From positions 1-24,040 of the forward strand of contig SPMW01000024.1 of the NCBI GenBank assembly GCA_009827235.1: DNA of 24,040 bases, in the 5' to 3' direction. Below are positions 6,254 to 15,000 of the stretch, piece after piece (within the stretch, counting starts at the first letter, position 1; the number at the start of each line of letters is the position of its first letter). Below the pieces are notes generated by a model, which saw nothing but the letters and a program-made list of their open reading frames with translations, had not been told where the DNA came from and searched no databases. Source of the DNA: Candidatus Campylobacter infans. Its GTDB lineage: Bacteria; Campylobacterota; Campylobacteria; Campylobacterales; Campylobacteraceae. A program made the position numbers and the translations under genes.

Positions 6254-8734
6254 ATGCTTAAAAAATCAAAATTTAATGAAAATCTTATTTTTCCAGATTC
6301 TAGTGGCTTAAATGAAGGCTTAAAAAAAGCCCTTGAAAAGCTTAACGGGCGCGGTTTTGGCGCATTTTTTAGCCACGAAATAGACAAAATAGTAAAAAAT
6401 GTCTTTGCTAAACTTAAAGAAGATTATTTTGCTGAGTTTGCCTTAAATGATGATGATGTGCCGCTTTGTGCGCTTGGGCTTAGTAATTATGGCTTAAATG
6501 AAATCGGCTATAATTGCGAGCTGCAAATATTGCTATTATATAAGGATTTGCGCGGATTTAACGCTAGGGATTTAGCAGTAGCTTATGAAGAAAGATTAAA
6601 AGCTAAAAGTCCAAATTTTAAAATTCAAATCCAAGAAATCAGCACCGCATTTAATAATTTCAAAGATGATATGCAAGCCAAAAGCAATATAGCAAGCTTG
6701 CGCTATATTTGTGCTTCTAAAATTTTATATAAGCAAGCAAAAGAAATTTTTAATGCGCTAAAAGCATACAAAAAAGACGAGTTTATTAGCTATCATTTAA
6801 ATGCGCTTAAACCTTATGATGATGTGCTTTTGCTTAGCCAAAAACCAGATTTAAAAAGCGGTTATGGCGGATTTTTTGATTATGAGCGGGCTTTAATGCT
6901 ACTTAGCCTAGATGGCAAAGCAAGCACAAATGCCCTAAAATACATCAGCGAAAAAGAATATAGCGAGCTGGTTTTAGCAAGTGAGTTTTTAAGCTCTTTG
7001 ATGAGCGCATTAAGGCTTAGCGGCGGTAATGATAGCATCGATGCTAGATTTTTAGCCCCAGCTGCAAAACTGCTAAAAATAAAAGAAAAACGAGATTTAG
7101 ACACGCAAATTTTATTAGTAGCTAAAACCCTAACCGCTATGCAAAAAATCGCCGTGTATTCACGCTATTTATTGCGTGTGGCTTTTTATAGGTATTTTAG
7201 TAGCAATCTTAGTTTTAAGCAGTTAAGAGCTAGTAAAAGAGCAGGGCATTTTTATTTAATAAACGAAACAATTTATACACCACTTCATGCTAAAAGCCCT
7301 GATTTATTAAATATTTTAGAGCATATTAGCACCTTGCCTGATTTGGCTTTTAAGTTTCATATAGAAAGCATTTTATACATTAAAAACGCCCAAGCTAGCA
7401 AAACAAGCCTAGAAAATGCCATACCGATATTTAAAAAGCTATTTTTTAGAAAAAACGCTTTTTGGATTTTAAAAGCCTTGCTTGATGGCGAACAGCTTTT
7501 TAGCCTGGTTAAACCTATGGAGCATACGCGCCATTTAGCACAATTTAATAATTATAAATATAGCGTAGATGAATATAGTTTGGTTTGTGTTTATGAGCTT
7601 GAAAATATAACTGATGGCTATTTTGCTAAGCTTTTTGAGAGTCTAAGTGAGCAAAATAAGGCACTTTTAAAATTAACAGCCCTAATGCATGAAGTCGCAA
7701 AAGGCCAAAGCAGCGATGATAGCAAGCACGCAATAATGGGAGCAAATATATTTAGGGCTTATATGAATAAGCTAGATTTTAATGGTTCGTGTGTGAATTT
7801 GGGCGTGAATTTGGTTAAAAATCATTCGCTAATGAATAAGGCCATCAATGAAGGTATCAACGCTCAAAGCGTGCTTAGTTTAATTTCTCACATAGAGGGC
7901 AAAACAGCACTTAAAATGCTATGTGTGCTAACTTATGCCATTATCAAAACCCAAAACGACAGCACGCATATTGGCATTAAAATTTCAAGCCTTAAAGATT
8001 TATACGAAAAAGCCCTTGCTAGCTTTAAAAATACCGACCACAGCGTGCTTGGCTCAGCTAGACTGCGCGCTAAAAAAGAAATTTTAATTAAAAAACAAGA
8101 CGAGTTTGTAAGCTATGATAAAAGCACGCAAGATAAAATTTTATCCATAAAATCAACCTTGCTTTTTATTTTTTATCCTGCAAGCGAAATTTTAAAAATA
8201 GCATCTTGGGCGATTTGTTGCGCTAATATCGATTTGAAGGTTAAAAGCGATGATGGATTTTGTGCTGAATTGATAGTAAGAAGAGGGTGGAATTTAACTC
8301 TTGTATTAAGCGAGCTAGCTAGGTATGATTTAGCTTATATGGAGGCTTTTGAGCTTTTTGATAATAAATTTTTTATTAAATTAAAATACACAAAGCAAGT
8401 AAGCCAAAACGAGCTTAAAAGCTTGCATTCAAAGCTAATAGGCGCGCTTTGTGATAAAAACGAAGCAAAAATCAAGGCTGTTAAAATTTTAGAAAACGAG
8501 CTAAAAATAAATGCGAGTTATTTAGAAAACATCGCTAAAATCGGCATAAACGCAAAAGACGCACAAGGCTTTATGGCTTTTGTTTTAAGCATTTTGGATA
8601 AATGCGATTTTAAATTAAGCGATGCGCGCATTCAAACAATCAAAAATCGCACGCGCAATGTGTTTTTAATCCATAAAGATAAGGATTTTGATAAAAAAAT
8701 AGCTCAGTTTAAAGAGTATTTGATCAACGAATAA
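6254..8734 (+). CDS. glnD: GlnD-family protein (PII uridylyltransferase/uridylyl-removing enzyme-like) with degenerate active-site motifs
   Basis: The 826 residues match GlnD in length and order: nucleotidyltransferase-like region (about 60-135), KSGYGGFFDYE (201-211, the family's KxGxGGLRD block), YSVDEYSL (436-443), an HD-type phosphohydrolase region (about 470-600), and a C-terminal ACT-like region (about 630-810). Canonical GlnD adds or removes UMP on PII in response to glutamine. Key residues differ here. Where the family has a GGYGRGE...SDxD motif, this protein has SNYGLNE...CELQ (77-91), so the DxD metal ligands become ExQ. The HD pair reads HE (479-480), and DHS reads DDS (488-490). 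The frame is undamaged over 2.5 kb, so it is under selection. It may be a glutamine-sensing regulator with lost or changed catalysis. It is followed after 9 bases by glmS. Confidence 0.8.
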   Translation: MLKKSKFNENLIFPDSSGLNEGLKKALEKLNGRGFGAFFSHEIDKIVKNVFAKLKEDYFAEFALNDDDVPLCALGLSNYGLNEIGYNCELQILLLYKDLRGFNARDLAVAYEERLKAKSPNFKIQIQEISTAFNNFKDDMQAKSNIASLRYICASKILYKQAKEIFNALKAYKKDEFISYHLNALKPYDDVLLLSQKPDLKSGYGGFFDYERALMLLSLDGKASTNALKYISEKEYSELVLASEFLSSLMSALRLSGGNDSIDARFLAPAAKLLKIKEKRDLDTQILLVAKTLTAMQKIAVYSRYLLRVAFYRYFSSNLSFKQLRASKRAGHFYLINETIYTPLHAKSPDLLNILEHISTLPDLAFKFHIESILYIKNAQASKTSLENAIPIFKKLFFRKNAFWILKALLDGEQLFSLVKPMEHTRHLAQFNNYKYSVDEYSLVCVYELENITDGYFAKLFESLSEQNKALLKLTALMHEVAKGQSSDDSKHAIMGANIFRAYMNKLDFNGSCVNLGVNLVKNHSLMNKAINEGINAQSVLSLISHIEGKTALKMLCVLTYAIIKTQNDSTHIGIKISSLKDLYEKALASFKNTDHSVLGSARLRAKKEILIKKQDEFVSYDKSTQDKILSIKSTLLFIFYPASEILKIASWAICCANIDLKVKSDDGFCAELIVRRGWNLTLVLSELARYDLAYMEAFELFDNKFFIKLKYTKQVSQNELKSLHSKLIGALCDKNEAKIKAVKILENELKINASYLENIAKIGINAKDAQGFMAFVLSILDKCDFKLSDARIQTIKNRTRNVFLIHKDKDFDKKIAQFKEYLINE

Positions 8735-8743
8735 AGGGCAAGA

Positions 8744-10615
8744 ATGTGTGGGATAATAGGCTATATCGGCAAAAATGAAAAAAAAAGCATTATATTAAAT
8801 GGCTTAAAAGAGTTAGAGTATCGTGGCTATGATAGTGCTGGCTTTGGAGTGATTGAGCATAATGCTAATGAGGCGCAAATTTCATATTTTAAAGCCACTG
8901 GCAAGCTAGAAAATTTAAGGCTAAAATGCGCTGATTTTACAAGCACTGGCTTAGGCGCAGCCATAGGACACACAAGATGGGCAACGCACGGCAAACCAAA
9001 TGAAATAAACGCCCATCCGCATTTTGGCAAATATAGCTTTGTTATTCACAATGGCATAATAGAAAATTACAAAGAGCTAAAAGACGAGCTAAGCGCGCAA
9101 GGCGTTAGCTTTCTTAGCCAAACAGATAGCGAGGTGATAGTGCATTTATTTGAGCATTATAATAAAAGCGCAACTTCGCCTTTACAAGCTTATAAAATGA
9201 CTATTTCAAGGCTTCGCGGTGCTTTTGCTACCTTGCTAATTACAAAAGATGCGCCAAATTCTATATTTTTTGCCAAAAATGCTGCGCCACTTTTGATTTG
9301 TAAAGATAGCCAAAATATTTATTTTGCAAGCTCAGATGCACCGCTAATTGGCTTATGTGATGAGGGTGCTTATTTAGATGATGGGGTTTATGGCGTGGCT
9401 TTTTATGAGCAAGAAGCGCAAATTCAAGCCTTTAACGCAAAAGGCGAGCAAATAAACTTAAACTACACAAGCTTGCCAAAAGATAAAGGCTACGCGCAAA
9501 AAGGCGGTTATCGCTTTTTTATGGAAAAAGAAATTTTTGAACAAAGCGAGGTTGTAAATGAATGCTTAATGGGGCGTTTAAATGGAGAAAAAATTAACTT
9601 AGATATCGATGAAAGCGTGCTTTTAGGCATTGATGAGGTTGTGCTTTGTGCTTGCGGGACTAGCTATCATGCAGCGCTGGTGGCTAGTTATTTGTTTGAG
9701 AGAATTGCAAAAATTAGAGCAAAAGTAGAAATAGCAAGCGAGTTTCGTTATAAAAATCCCTTTTTAAATCCAAGCTCACTTTTTATAGCAATCTCACAAA
9801 GTGGCGAAACAGCCGATACTCTCCAAGCCCTAAAAATCGCCAAAGATGCAAGGCTTAAAACCTTGGCTATTTGTAATGTGGATAATTCAAGCATAGTGCG
9901 CCTTTCACAAGAAGTGCTTTTAACGCGCGCAGGCATTGAAAAGGGCGTAGCAAGCACAAAGGCATTTGCTACACAAATAATTTGTTTGTGGTTGCTTGCC
10001 TTGCGCCTTGGCGAATTAAAAGAGCAAAACTCGCCCTTAGAAAATCAAAATTTAAATAATGCTGATTTTAGCGCGCAAGATAGCATAAAAGCGCACAAAA
10101 ACGCCCTAAGCCAAGTGCCGATGATTTTAGCCAACAAACAAGCCTTACAAGAAAAAATTCGCCGTCTTTGTAAGCATTATTTACACGGGCATGGATTTTT
10201 CTTTATCGGGCGTGATATTTTTTATCCGCTTGCGCTTGAAGGCGCGCTAAAATTAAAAGAAATTAGCTACCTTCACGCCGAAGGCTACGCAGCGGGCGAG
10301 ATGAAGCACGGCCCAATCGCGCTTGCTGATGAAAGGCTTTATACCATCGCACTTTTGCCAGCAAATTTATTATATGACAAAACAAAATCCAATGTAGAAG
10401 AATTAGCCGCAAGGGACGCTTTTATCACGGCTATTTCGCCATTTGAGATTGATATAGCTGATGATTATATAGCTAGTTTTGCCCATAATCATTATATGTG
10501 TGAGTTTTTTGAAATGATGATTGCGTTACAGCTTTTTGCGCTTGAAATTTCAATAAAACTAGGCAATGATGTAGATATGCCAAGAAACTTAGCAAAAAGC
10601 GTAACCGTAGAATAA
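8744..10615 (+). CDS. glmS: glutamine--fructose-6-phosphate aminotransferase (isomerizing) GlmS
   Basis: The 623-residue enzyme makes glucosamine-6-phosphate from fructose-6-phosphate and glutamine, the first step toward UDP-GlcNAc for peptidoglycan and lipid A. The N-terminal class II glutaminase begins MCGIIGYIG, with Cys2 as nucleophile after Met removal. It continues with HTRWATHG (76-83) and HNGIIENY. Two SIS sugar-isomerase domains follow, with CACGTSYHA, SQSGETADTLQAL and GIEKGVASTKAFATQ, then LEGALKLKEISYLHAEGYAAGEMKHG-type and C-terminal PRNLAKSVTVE motifs. It is slightly longer than the usual ~610 residues because of a low-complexity insert between the SIS domains (about residues 426-440). 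The start lies 9 bases after glnD, so the two are probably co-transcribed. No glmS ribozyme is seen upstream. Confidence 0.97.
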   Translation: MCGIIGYIGKNEKKSIILNGLKELEYRGYDSAGFGVIEHNANEAQISYFKATGKLENLRLKCADFTSTGLGAAIGHTRWATHGKPNEINAHPHFGKYSFVIHNGIIENYKELKDELSAQGVSFLSQTDSEVIVHLFEHYNKSATSPLQAYKMTISRLRGAFATLLITKDAPNSIFFAKNAAPLLICKDSQNIYFASSDAPLIGLCDEGAYLDDGVYGVAFYEQEAQIQAFNAKGEQINLNYTSLPKDKGYAQKGGYRFFMEKEIFEQSEVVNECLMGRLNGEKINLDIDESVLLGIDEVVLCACGTSYHAALVASYLFERIAKIRAKVEIASEFRYKNPFLNPSSLFIAISQSGETADTLQALKIAKDARLKTLAICNVDNSSIVRLSQEVLLTRAGIEKGVASTKAFATQIICLWLLALRLGELKEQNSPLENQNLNNADFSAQDSIKAHKNALSQVPMILANKQALQEKIRRLCKHYLHGHGFFFIGRDIFYPLALEGALKLKEISYLHAEGYAAGEMKHGPIALADERLYTIALLPANLLYDKTKSNVEELAARDAFITAISPFEIDIADDYIASFAHNHYMCEFFEMMIALQLFALEISIKLGNDVDMPRNLAKSVTVE

Positions 10616-10662
10616 AGCGTGTTATCGGCGGATTAAAATTTTGCTGATTTTATTTGCTTAAA

Positions 10663-10694
10663 TTTTGAAATTTTAAAATTTTAAAATTTCAAAA
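10663..10694. repeat. perfect 32-bp AT-rich palindrome
   Basis: Bases 10663-10678 are the exact reverse complement of 10679-10694. The palindrome is built from AAATTTTAAAATTT units, with a single G/C pair in each arm. It lies 48 bases beyond the glmS stop. It could form a cruciform or hairpin and may act as a weak bidirectional terminator. Confidence 0.75.
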
Positions 10695-10782
10695 GAGTTT
10701 TTATAATTTTTTTTGCTGAATGGTTAAAATTTGCGCGTTTAATTTGCGCATTAAAATTTTGTGCGTTTAAAATTTGCCAAAA

Positions 10783-10809
10783 GGGCTAAATTAAAATTTT
10801 GTTTAGCCC
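10783..10809 (-). terminator. ychF operon terminator hairpin
   Basis: GGGCTAAA at 10783-10790 pairs with TTTAGCCC at 10802-10809 around an 11-base loop. Read on the minus strand it starts nine bases after the ychF stop and is followed by TTTT. It would end the long folD-to-ychF transcript. Confidence 0.7.
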
Positions 10810-10818
10810 AGCTTAAAT

Positions 10819-11925
10819 CTAAACATTAAATCTAAAATGCATTATATCGCCATCTGCGACCACATAATCCTTGCCCTCTAAGCGCATTTTGCCAGCCTCT
10901 TTGGCCTTAGCCTCGCCTCCACAAGCTATAAAATCATCATAGCTAATCACCTCAGCCCTAATAAAGCCTTTTTCAAAATCATTATGTATCACGCTAGCTG
11001 CTTTTGGTGCTTTAAAGCCTTTGCTAATCGTCCATGAGCGCACTTCTTGGACACCTGCTGTGAAGTAGCTAATTAAGCCAAGTTTTTCAAAAGCGGTTTT
11101 GATTATAAGCTCTAAGCCACTTTGCTCGCAGCCAAGTTCATTAAGCATTTGATGGGCCTCTTCTTCATCAAGTGCTACTAATTCTTCTTCAAGCTTAGCG
11201 CATAATTTAATAAAAGGCGCATTTTGGCTGTTTGCGTATTCTTTTAAGGCCTTAGAATACGCATTATCCGCGCTTAGCCCAGCTTCATCTACATTTGCGC
11301 CATAGATTATTTGCTTTGCGCTTAAAAGCCTTAATTCTTTATTTAAACTAGCAAAAATTTCATTATCGATTTTATTAAACAAACTTGCTTTTTCTCCGTT
11401 ATTTAGGTGAGCTAAAAGCTCATTTGCTAGCTCTAATTGCGCTTTTGCGTTTTTATTCGTGCCACTTTTAGCCTCTTTGCTTAGCTTTTCGATTTTTTTG
11501 CTTAGTTGTTCAATATCTGCTAAGATTAGCTCGGTTTCTATTGTTTGGACATCGCGCAAGGGATCGATGGAATTTTCTACATGCGTTATATTTTCTTCAT
11601 CAAAGCAACGCACGATATGTAAAAGCAGCGCGCTTTCTCTCACATTTGCTAAAAATTTATTACCAAGTCCCTCGCCCTTACTAGCTCCGCGCACAAGCCC
11701 TGCGATATCGACAAATTCAATCTGCGAATGCATTATGCGCTGTGGATTTACGATTTTAGCAAGCTCATTTAATCTAAAATCTGGCACTTCAACTACTGCG
11801 TGATTTGGCTCGATAGTACAAAATGGATAATTAGCTGCTTGGGCGTTTTGGGCTTTTGTTAGGGCGTTAAAGGTCGTGGATTTGCCTACATTTGGCAAGC
11901 CTAAAATTCCTACTGCTAAACTCAT
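10819..11925 (-). CDS. ychF: redox-regulated ATPase/GTPase YchF (OLA1 family)
   Basis: A 368-residue Obg-type P-loop NTPase of normal family length. The G1 loop GLPNVGKST spans 9-17. The G3 region is DIAGLVRGASKGEGLGNKF (73-91). The G4 position reads NVDE instead of NKxD, as expected for YchF, which prefers ATP. A C-terminal TGS-like domain contains YFTAGVQEVRSWTISKG and ends with DGDIMHFRFNV. YchF binds ribosomes and is linked to stress responses. The ATG overlaps the pepA stop by four bases (ATGA), and the gene is last in the minus-strand run. The pepA-ychF adjacency matches what I recall from C. jejuni. Confidence 0.96.
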   Translation of the reverse strand: MSLAVGILGLPNVGKSTTFNALTKAQNAQAANYPFCTIEPNHAVVEVPDFRLNELAKIVNPQRIMHSQIEFVDIAGLVRGASKGEGLGNKFLANVRESALLLHIVRCFDEENITHVENSIDPLRDVQTIETELILADIEQLSKKIEKLSKEAKSGTNKNAKAQLELANELLAHLNNGEKASLFNKIDNEIFASLNKELRLLSAKQIIYGANVDEAGLSADNAYSKALKEYANSQNAPFIKLCAKLEEELVALDEEEAHQMLNELGCEQSGLELIIKTAFEKLGLISYFTAGVQEVRSWTISKGFKAPKAASVIHNDFEKGFIRAEVISYDDFIACGGEAKAKEAGKMRLEGKDYVVADGDIMHFRFNV

Positions 11926-13457
11926 TTTATAGCCTTTTTATTAGGTGATTTTTTAGCGATTTTTTGTTTTAGTGGCGAAATAACAATATCCTTACCATCT
12001 TGCATTAAATTATCAAGTCCCAAAAAATAATGCACCAAGGCTCGCACGCCAGCCCCGCTAGCACCAGAGGGATTTACGCCCCAAGCTTTATTTACATAAG
12101 CAGGCCCTGCTATATCAAGGTGAAGCCATCTGTCTTTGTATTCATCTTTTATAAATTTATCTAAAAATAATCCAGCCGTAAGCGAGCCACCATAGCGCGT
12201 GTTTGCAGCATTGCTAATATCGGCAATATCAGATTTTAAAAGCTCTCTTAAATGCTCGTTAAATTCCAAAATACTAAAAAACTCGCCACTTGCCTTGCTT
12301 AATTTATAAAACTCGCTTTGTAAATCATAATTATTGCCTAAAATCCCGCTGGTGTATTCTCCAAGCCCTACCACGCAAGCACCTGTAAGCGTTGCTATAT
12401 CTATAATTAAATCAGGTTTTATATTTTCTTGCGCCCAGCTAAGCGCATCAGCTAGCACCAAGCGACCCTCAGCGTCTGTATTTTTAATCTCTATGCTAAG
12501 TTTTGAATGCGAAATAAGCACATCATCAGGTTTATAAGCTTTGGAGCCTATGGCATTTTCTACTGCGCCTAGGACTGCGTGAATTTCAAATGGTAATTTT
12601 AAAAGTGCTGCTGCGCGAATGGTATTTAGCGCAGCTATGGCTCCGCTTTTATCGGCCTTCATCGTTAGCATATAATCGCTTGGTTTTAGGCTAAGTCCGC
12701 CAGTATCATAAGTAACGCCCTTGCCGACAATTACGATTTTTAGGGCATTGCTTGCGCCTTTATAGCTTAGATGAATTAAGCGTGGCGGATTTGGGCTAGC
12801 TTGCCCTACGGCTAGTAGCGCGCCCATTTTTTGTTTTTGTAATTCTTTTTCATCTAAAATTTCACATTTAATGCTTGGTATTTGCTCGCTTAAATCTATA
12901 GCATCTTTTGCCATGCGTTTTGGCGTGTAATTTTGCGGGGTTTCATTTACCATATCGCGCGCTGTGTTTGTGGCTTGGGCTATGATTGTGCCGTATTCTA
13001 AGCCTAAAAGTGCTTTTTTATTTTTTAGTTTTTGTTTGGTGTAGCTTTGGGTTGAGATGATTAGTTCTTTAATATTTTGCTCTTTTTTTTCGCTTTTGTA
13101 TTTTTGGTAGCTATAAAGCCCTAAAATCGCGCCCTCGCTAAGAGCTAAAAAGCTCATTTTATCAGCATCATCTCTAAAATAACTAGCCATTTTCACGCTA
13201 GAAATTTTAAACGCGCTAATAGCTCTTAACCCGCTAGCTACTCCATCGCGCAAAGAACTAAGGCTTAAATCCTTAATGCCCACATACACGCGCTTTTGCT
13301 CGTTTAAGCTCAGCACGCCACTGCCTTTATAATCATAAAAGCTAAACTCATTTTGATCTTTTATAAACTCATTGTTTAAATTTTTATCCACTATAAAAAT
13401 TAATTCATAATCAGCCTTAATCTGGCTTAGTTTTTTTTCACTTAGTGTGATTTTCAT
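11922..13457 (-). CDS. pepA: leucyl aminopeptidase (M17 family)
   Basis: A 511-residue zinc or manganese aminopeptidase that removes N-terminal residues, including from Cys-Gly and other dipeptides. The C-terminal catalytic domain carries KGVTYDTGGLSLKP (246-259; K246 and D251 as ligands), MKADKSGA (D269), and the signature NTDAEGRLVLADAL (326-339; D328, E330, R332). All metal and catalytic residues appear present. The N-terminal domain (about 1-170) is divergent, as usual. The protein ends in a lysine-rich tail (SPNKKAIK). The 5' end overlaps dedA by 20 bases and the 3' end overlaps ychF by four, so translation is coupled across the three genes. Confidence 0.95.
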   Translation of the reverse strand: MKITLSEKKLSQIKADYELIFIVDKNLNNEFIKDQNEFSFYDYKGSGVLSLNEQKRVYVGIKDLSLSSLRDGVASGLRAISAFKISSVKMASYFRDDADKMSFLALSEGAILGLYSYQKYKSEKKEQNIKELIISTQSYTKQKLKNKKALLGLEYGTIIAQATNTARDMVNETPQNYTPKRMAKDAIDLSEQIPSIKCEILDEKELQKQKMGALLAVGQASPNPPRLIHLSYKGASNALKIVIVGKGVTYDTGGLSLKPSDYMLTMKADKSGAIAALNTIRAAALLKLPFEIHAVLGAVENAIGSKAYKPDDVLISHSKLSIEIKNTDAEGRLVLADALSWAQENIKPDLIIDIATLTGACVVGLGEYTSGILGNNYDLQSEFYKLSKASGEFFSILEFNEHLRELLKSDIADISNAANTRYGGSLTAGLFLDKFIKDEYKDRWLHLDIAGPAYVNKAWGVNPSGASGAGVRALVHYFLGLDNLMQDGKDIVISPLKQKIAKKSPNKKAIK

Positions 13458-14052
13458 TTTTTCTTAGCTCCCTTCTTTCAAGTATAGTTTTTTCTAATTT
13501 TTTAAAGCCATATAAAAATGTGCCTAAAATCAATACAAGCAACGGCACGCCGATATACCAATGTTGCTCTATTAAATGTATAAATTCCCAAATCGCCTCG
13601 CCAAAATACCACGCTAATATTATAGTAATCCCAGCCCAAATCCAAGCACTAATAAGATTTATAAAAGCAAATTTGGCTGCGCTATACCTTGTAATGCCTA
13701 TGCTCATTGGTATAACCGTGCGAAAGCCATATAAGTAGCGTTGCACAAAAATCACGGGCCAGCCGTATTTTTCAAGCAATAAATGCGCTATGGCAAATTT
13801 TCGCCTTTGTGAGCGCAATTTTTTTTGTATGTATTTTTTATTATAACGCCCGATATAAAAATAAATTTGATCCCCCACAAAACCGCCAAGGCCAGCCACA
13901 AAAATAATCAAATAAAGATTCACATCGCCCTTATGCGCTAAAATCCCAGCCAAAATCAAAGCCAGCTCACCTTCTAAAATACACCAGCCAAAAATAATTA
14001 AATAAAAATAATCTTTATATTGATATAAAAGATTTTCAAAAAAACTTTCCAA
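13438..14052 (-). CDS. DedA-family (SNARE-associated/VTT domain) inner membrane protein
   Basis: The 204-residue protein has several hydrophobic segments and DedA hallmarks: an ELALILAG motif early on, GGFVGDQIYFYIGR (residues about 56-69), and the R(Y)LYGFRTVIPMSIG block followed by a C-terminal membrane pair. DedA proteins act in membrane homeostasis, and some flip or scramble undecaprenyl phosphate or phospholipids. The specific substrate here is not known. It lies 13 bases downstream of apt with an AAAGGTG ribosome site, and overlaps pepA by 20 bases. The lysine/arginine-rich C-terminus (RRELRKNENHTK) should be cytoplasmic. Confidence 0.9.
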   Translation of the reverse strand: MESFFENLLYQYKDYFYLIIFGWCILEGELALILAGILAHKGDVNLYLIIFVAGLGGFVGDQIYFYIGRYNKKYIQKKLRSQRRKFAIAHLLLEKYGWPVIFVQRYLYGFRTVIPMSIGITRYSAAKFAFINLISAWIWAGITIILAWYFGEAIWEFIHLIEQHWYIGVPLLVLILGTFLYGFKKLEKTILERRELRKNENHTK

Positions 14053-14065
14053 AATTTCACCTTTA

Positions 14066-14599
14066 TCATAAACTTAAAACACTATAAATTTTACACTCTT
14101 TGCTTAATGCTTTTGTCCCGCCAAGGCCTACTAAATCAATAATAAAACAAGCCTCAACTAAATGCGCATTTAGCTGTTTGATTAGCTTTGTGCTAGCTAT
14201 GGCCGTGCCACCAGTAGCTATTAAATCATCAATCAAAAGCACACGCGGATTTTTAATATCTCTAAAAGCATCTATGTGCATTTCAATTTTTGCCGTGCCG
14301 TATTCGAGCGCGTAGTGCTGTGAGATTGTGGTATAGGGGAGTTTGCCAGCTTTTCTTATAGGCACAAAACCTTTTTTAAGCTCACTTGCAAGTGCTGCGC
14401 CAAAAATAAATCCGCGACTTTCAATGCCTGCTATAAAATCAATATTTTGCTTTTCATAACGCTCTTTTAAATGCAAAATCAGCTTATTAAACATATCCTT
14501 ATCATTTAAAAGCGTGGTTATATCGTAAAATAACACGCCATCTTGTGGAAAATTTGGTATTTGGCGGATTGAGTTTAGTAATTTTGTTTTAAAATCCAT
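14066..14599 (-). CDS. apt: adenine phosphoribosyltransferase
   Basis: A 177-residue type I phosphoribosyltransferase that salvages adenine to AMP using PRPP. The PRPP-binding motif [14 protein letters not shown] spans 120-133. Other family segments are [12 protein letters not shown] (17-28), [15 protein letters not shown] (57-71) and RKAGKLPY (82-89), all characteristic of Apt rather than Hpt or Xpt. Length is normal. It sits between a small coiled-coil membrane protein (13 bases upstream, with an AAAGGAT ribosome site before apt) and dedA, the same order I remember around apt in C. jejuni. Confidence 0.96.
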   Translation of the reverse strand: MDFKTKLLNSIRQIPNFPQDGVLFYDITTLLNDKDMFNKLILHLKERYEKQNIDFIAGIESRGFIFGAALASELKKGFVPIRKAGKLPYTTISQHYALEYGTAKIEMHIDAFRDIKNPRVLLIDDLIATGGTAIASTKLIKQLNAHLVEACFIIDLVGLGGTKALSKECKIYSVLSL

Positions 14600-14612
14600 T
14601 TTTATCCTTTTT

Positions 14613-14945
14613 TTATAATAGAGCTTCTATTTTGCCCTCAAGCTCTTTAATTCTTTGATTTAATTTATCATTTTCTAAGCGGTATTGAGAATTTCTTGTG
14701 CGAAGTCCTGTTACATCGCTTTTGATTTTATTTAGTTCATCTGTTAATATATCGATATTGCCAAGGCTTCTTTGGAGCTGGACTTGTAATTTACGAATAA
14801 CTATTTCGGTATCATCAAGATTAGTTTTCATATAATCTCGCATCGTGCGTTCTTTATTAAGCAAAGTTTTATAATAAAACGCCATCACCCCAAGATAAAT
14901 AACTAAACATATTAAAAAAGTATATAATATAAAATCTATTGTCAT
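14613..14945 (-). CDS. small membrane-anchored coiled-coil protein (conserved hypothetical)
   Basis: A 110-residue protein of unknown function. One N-terminal membrane segment (about 5-27) is followed by a charged, leucine-rich helix with heptad character to the end (about 30-108; [26 protein letters not shown] and [20 protein letters not shown] in register). Most of it would be a cytoplasmic or periplasmic coiled coil tethered to the membrane; topology is not decided by the sequence. A hypothetical membrane gene is, as I recall, in the same place between rpiB and apt in C. jejuni, so it is probably a conserved Campylobacter protein. No enzymatic motif is seen. Confidence 0.75.
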   Translation of the reverse strand: MTIDFILYTFLICLVIYLGVMAFYYKTLLNKERTMRDYMKTNLDDTEIVIRKLQVQLQRSLGNIDILTDELNKIKSDVTGLRTRNSQYRLENDKLNQRIKELEGKIEALL

Positions 14946-15000
14946 TTATATCCTTATTAAATGATATTTTATTACCTAGCATTTTGCTAAATTTTAAAAT

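Larger units (their letters stand above)
10616..10818. other. AT-rich gap between convergent glmS and ychF
   Basis: 203 bases without a gene. It contains a perfect 32-bp AT palindrome (10663-10694), several TTAAAATTT(T)GCGC-like units (about 10727-10775), and the ychF terminator hairpin. No clear GC-rich terminator for glmS is visible on the plus strand, so the AT palindrome may serve as its 3' end. Confidence 0.6.

Noticed and set aside
8735..8743. glmS ribozyme or other riboswitch before glmS
   Set aside because: Only nine bases lie between glnD and glmS, so there is no room for one.
8778..8786. Run of nine A residues early in glmS as a possible phase-variable tract
   Set aside because: A-runs are common in this AT-rich DNA. 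glmS is essential in most bacteria, and Campylobacter phase variation usually uses poly-G/C tracts; none was seen in the window.
11459..11803. Open frame of 114 codons on the plus strand opposite ychF
   Set aside because: It is antisense to a fully conserved gene, has low-complexity Ser/Leu/Ile composition typical of shadow frames, and lacks a ribosome site.
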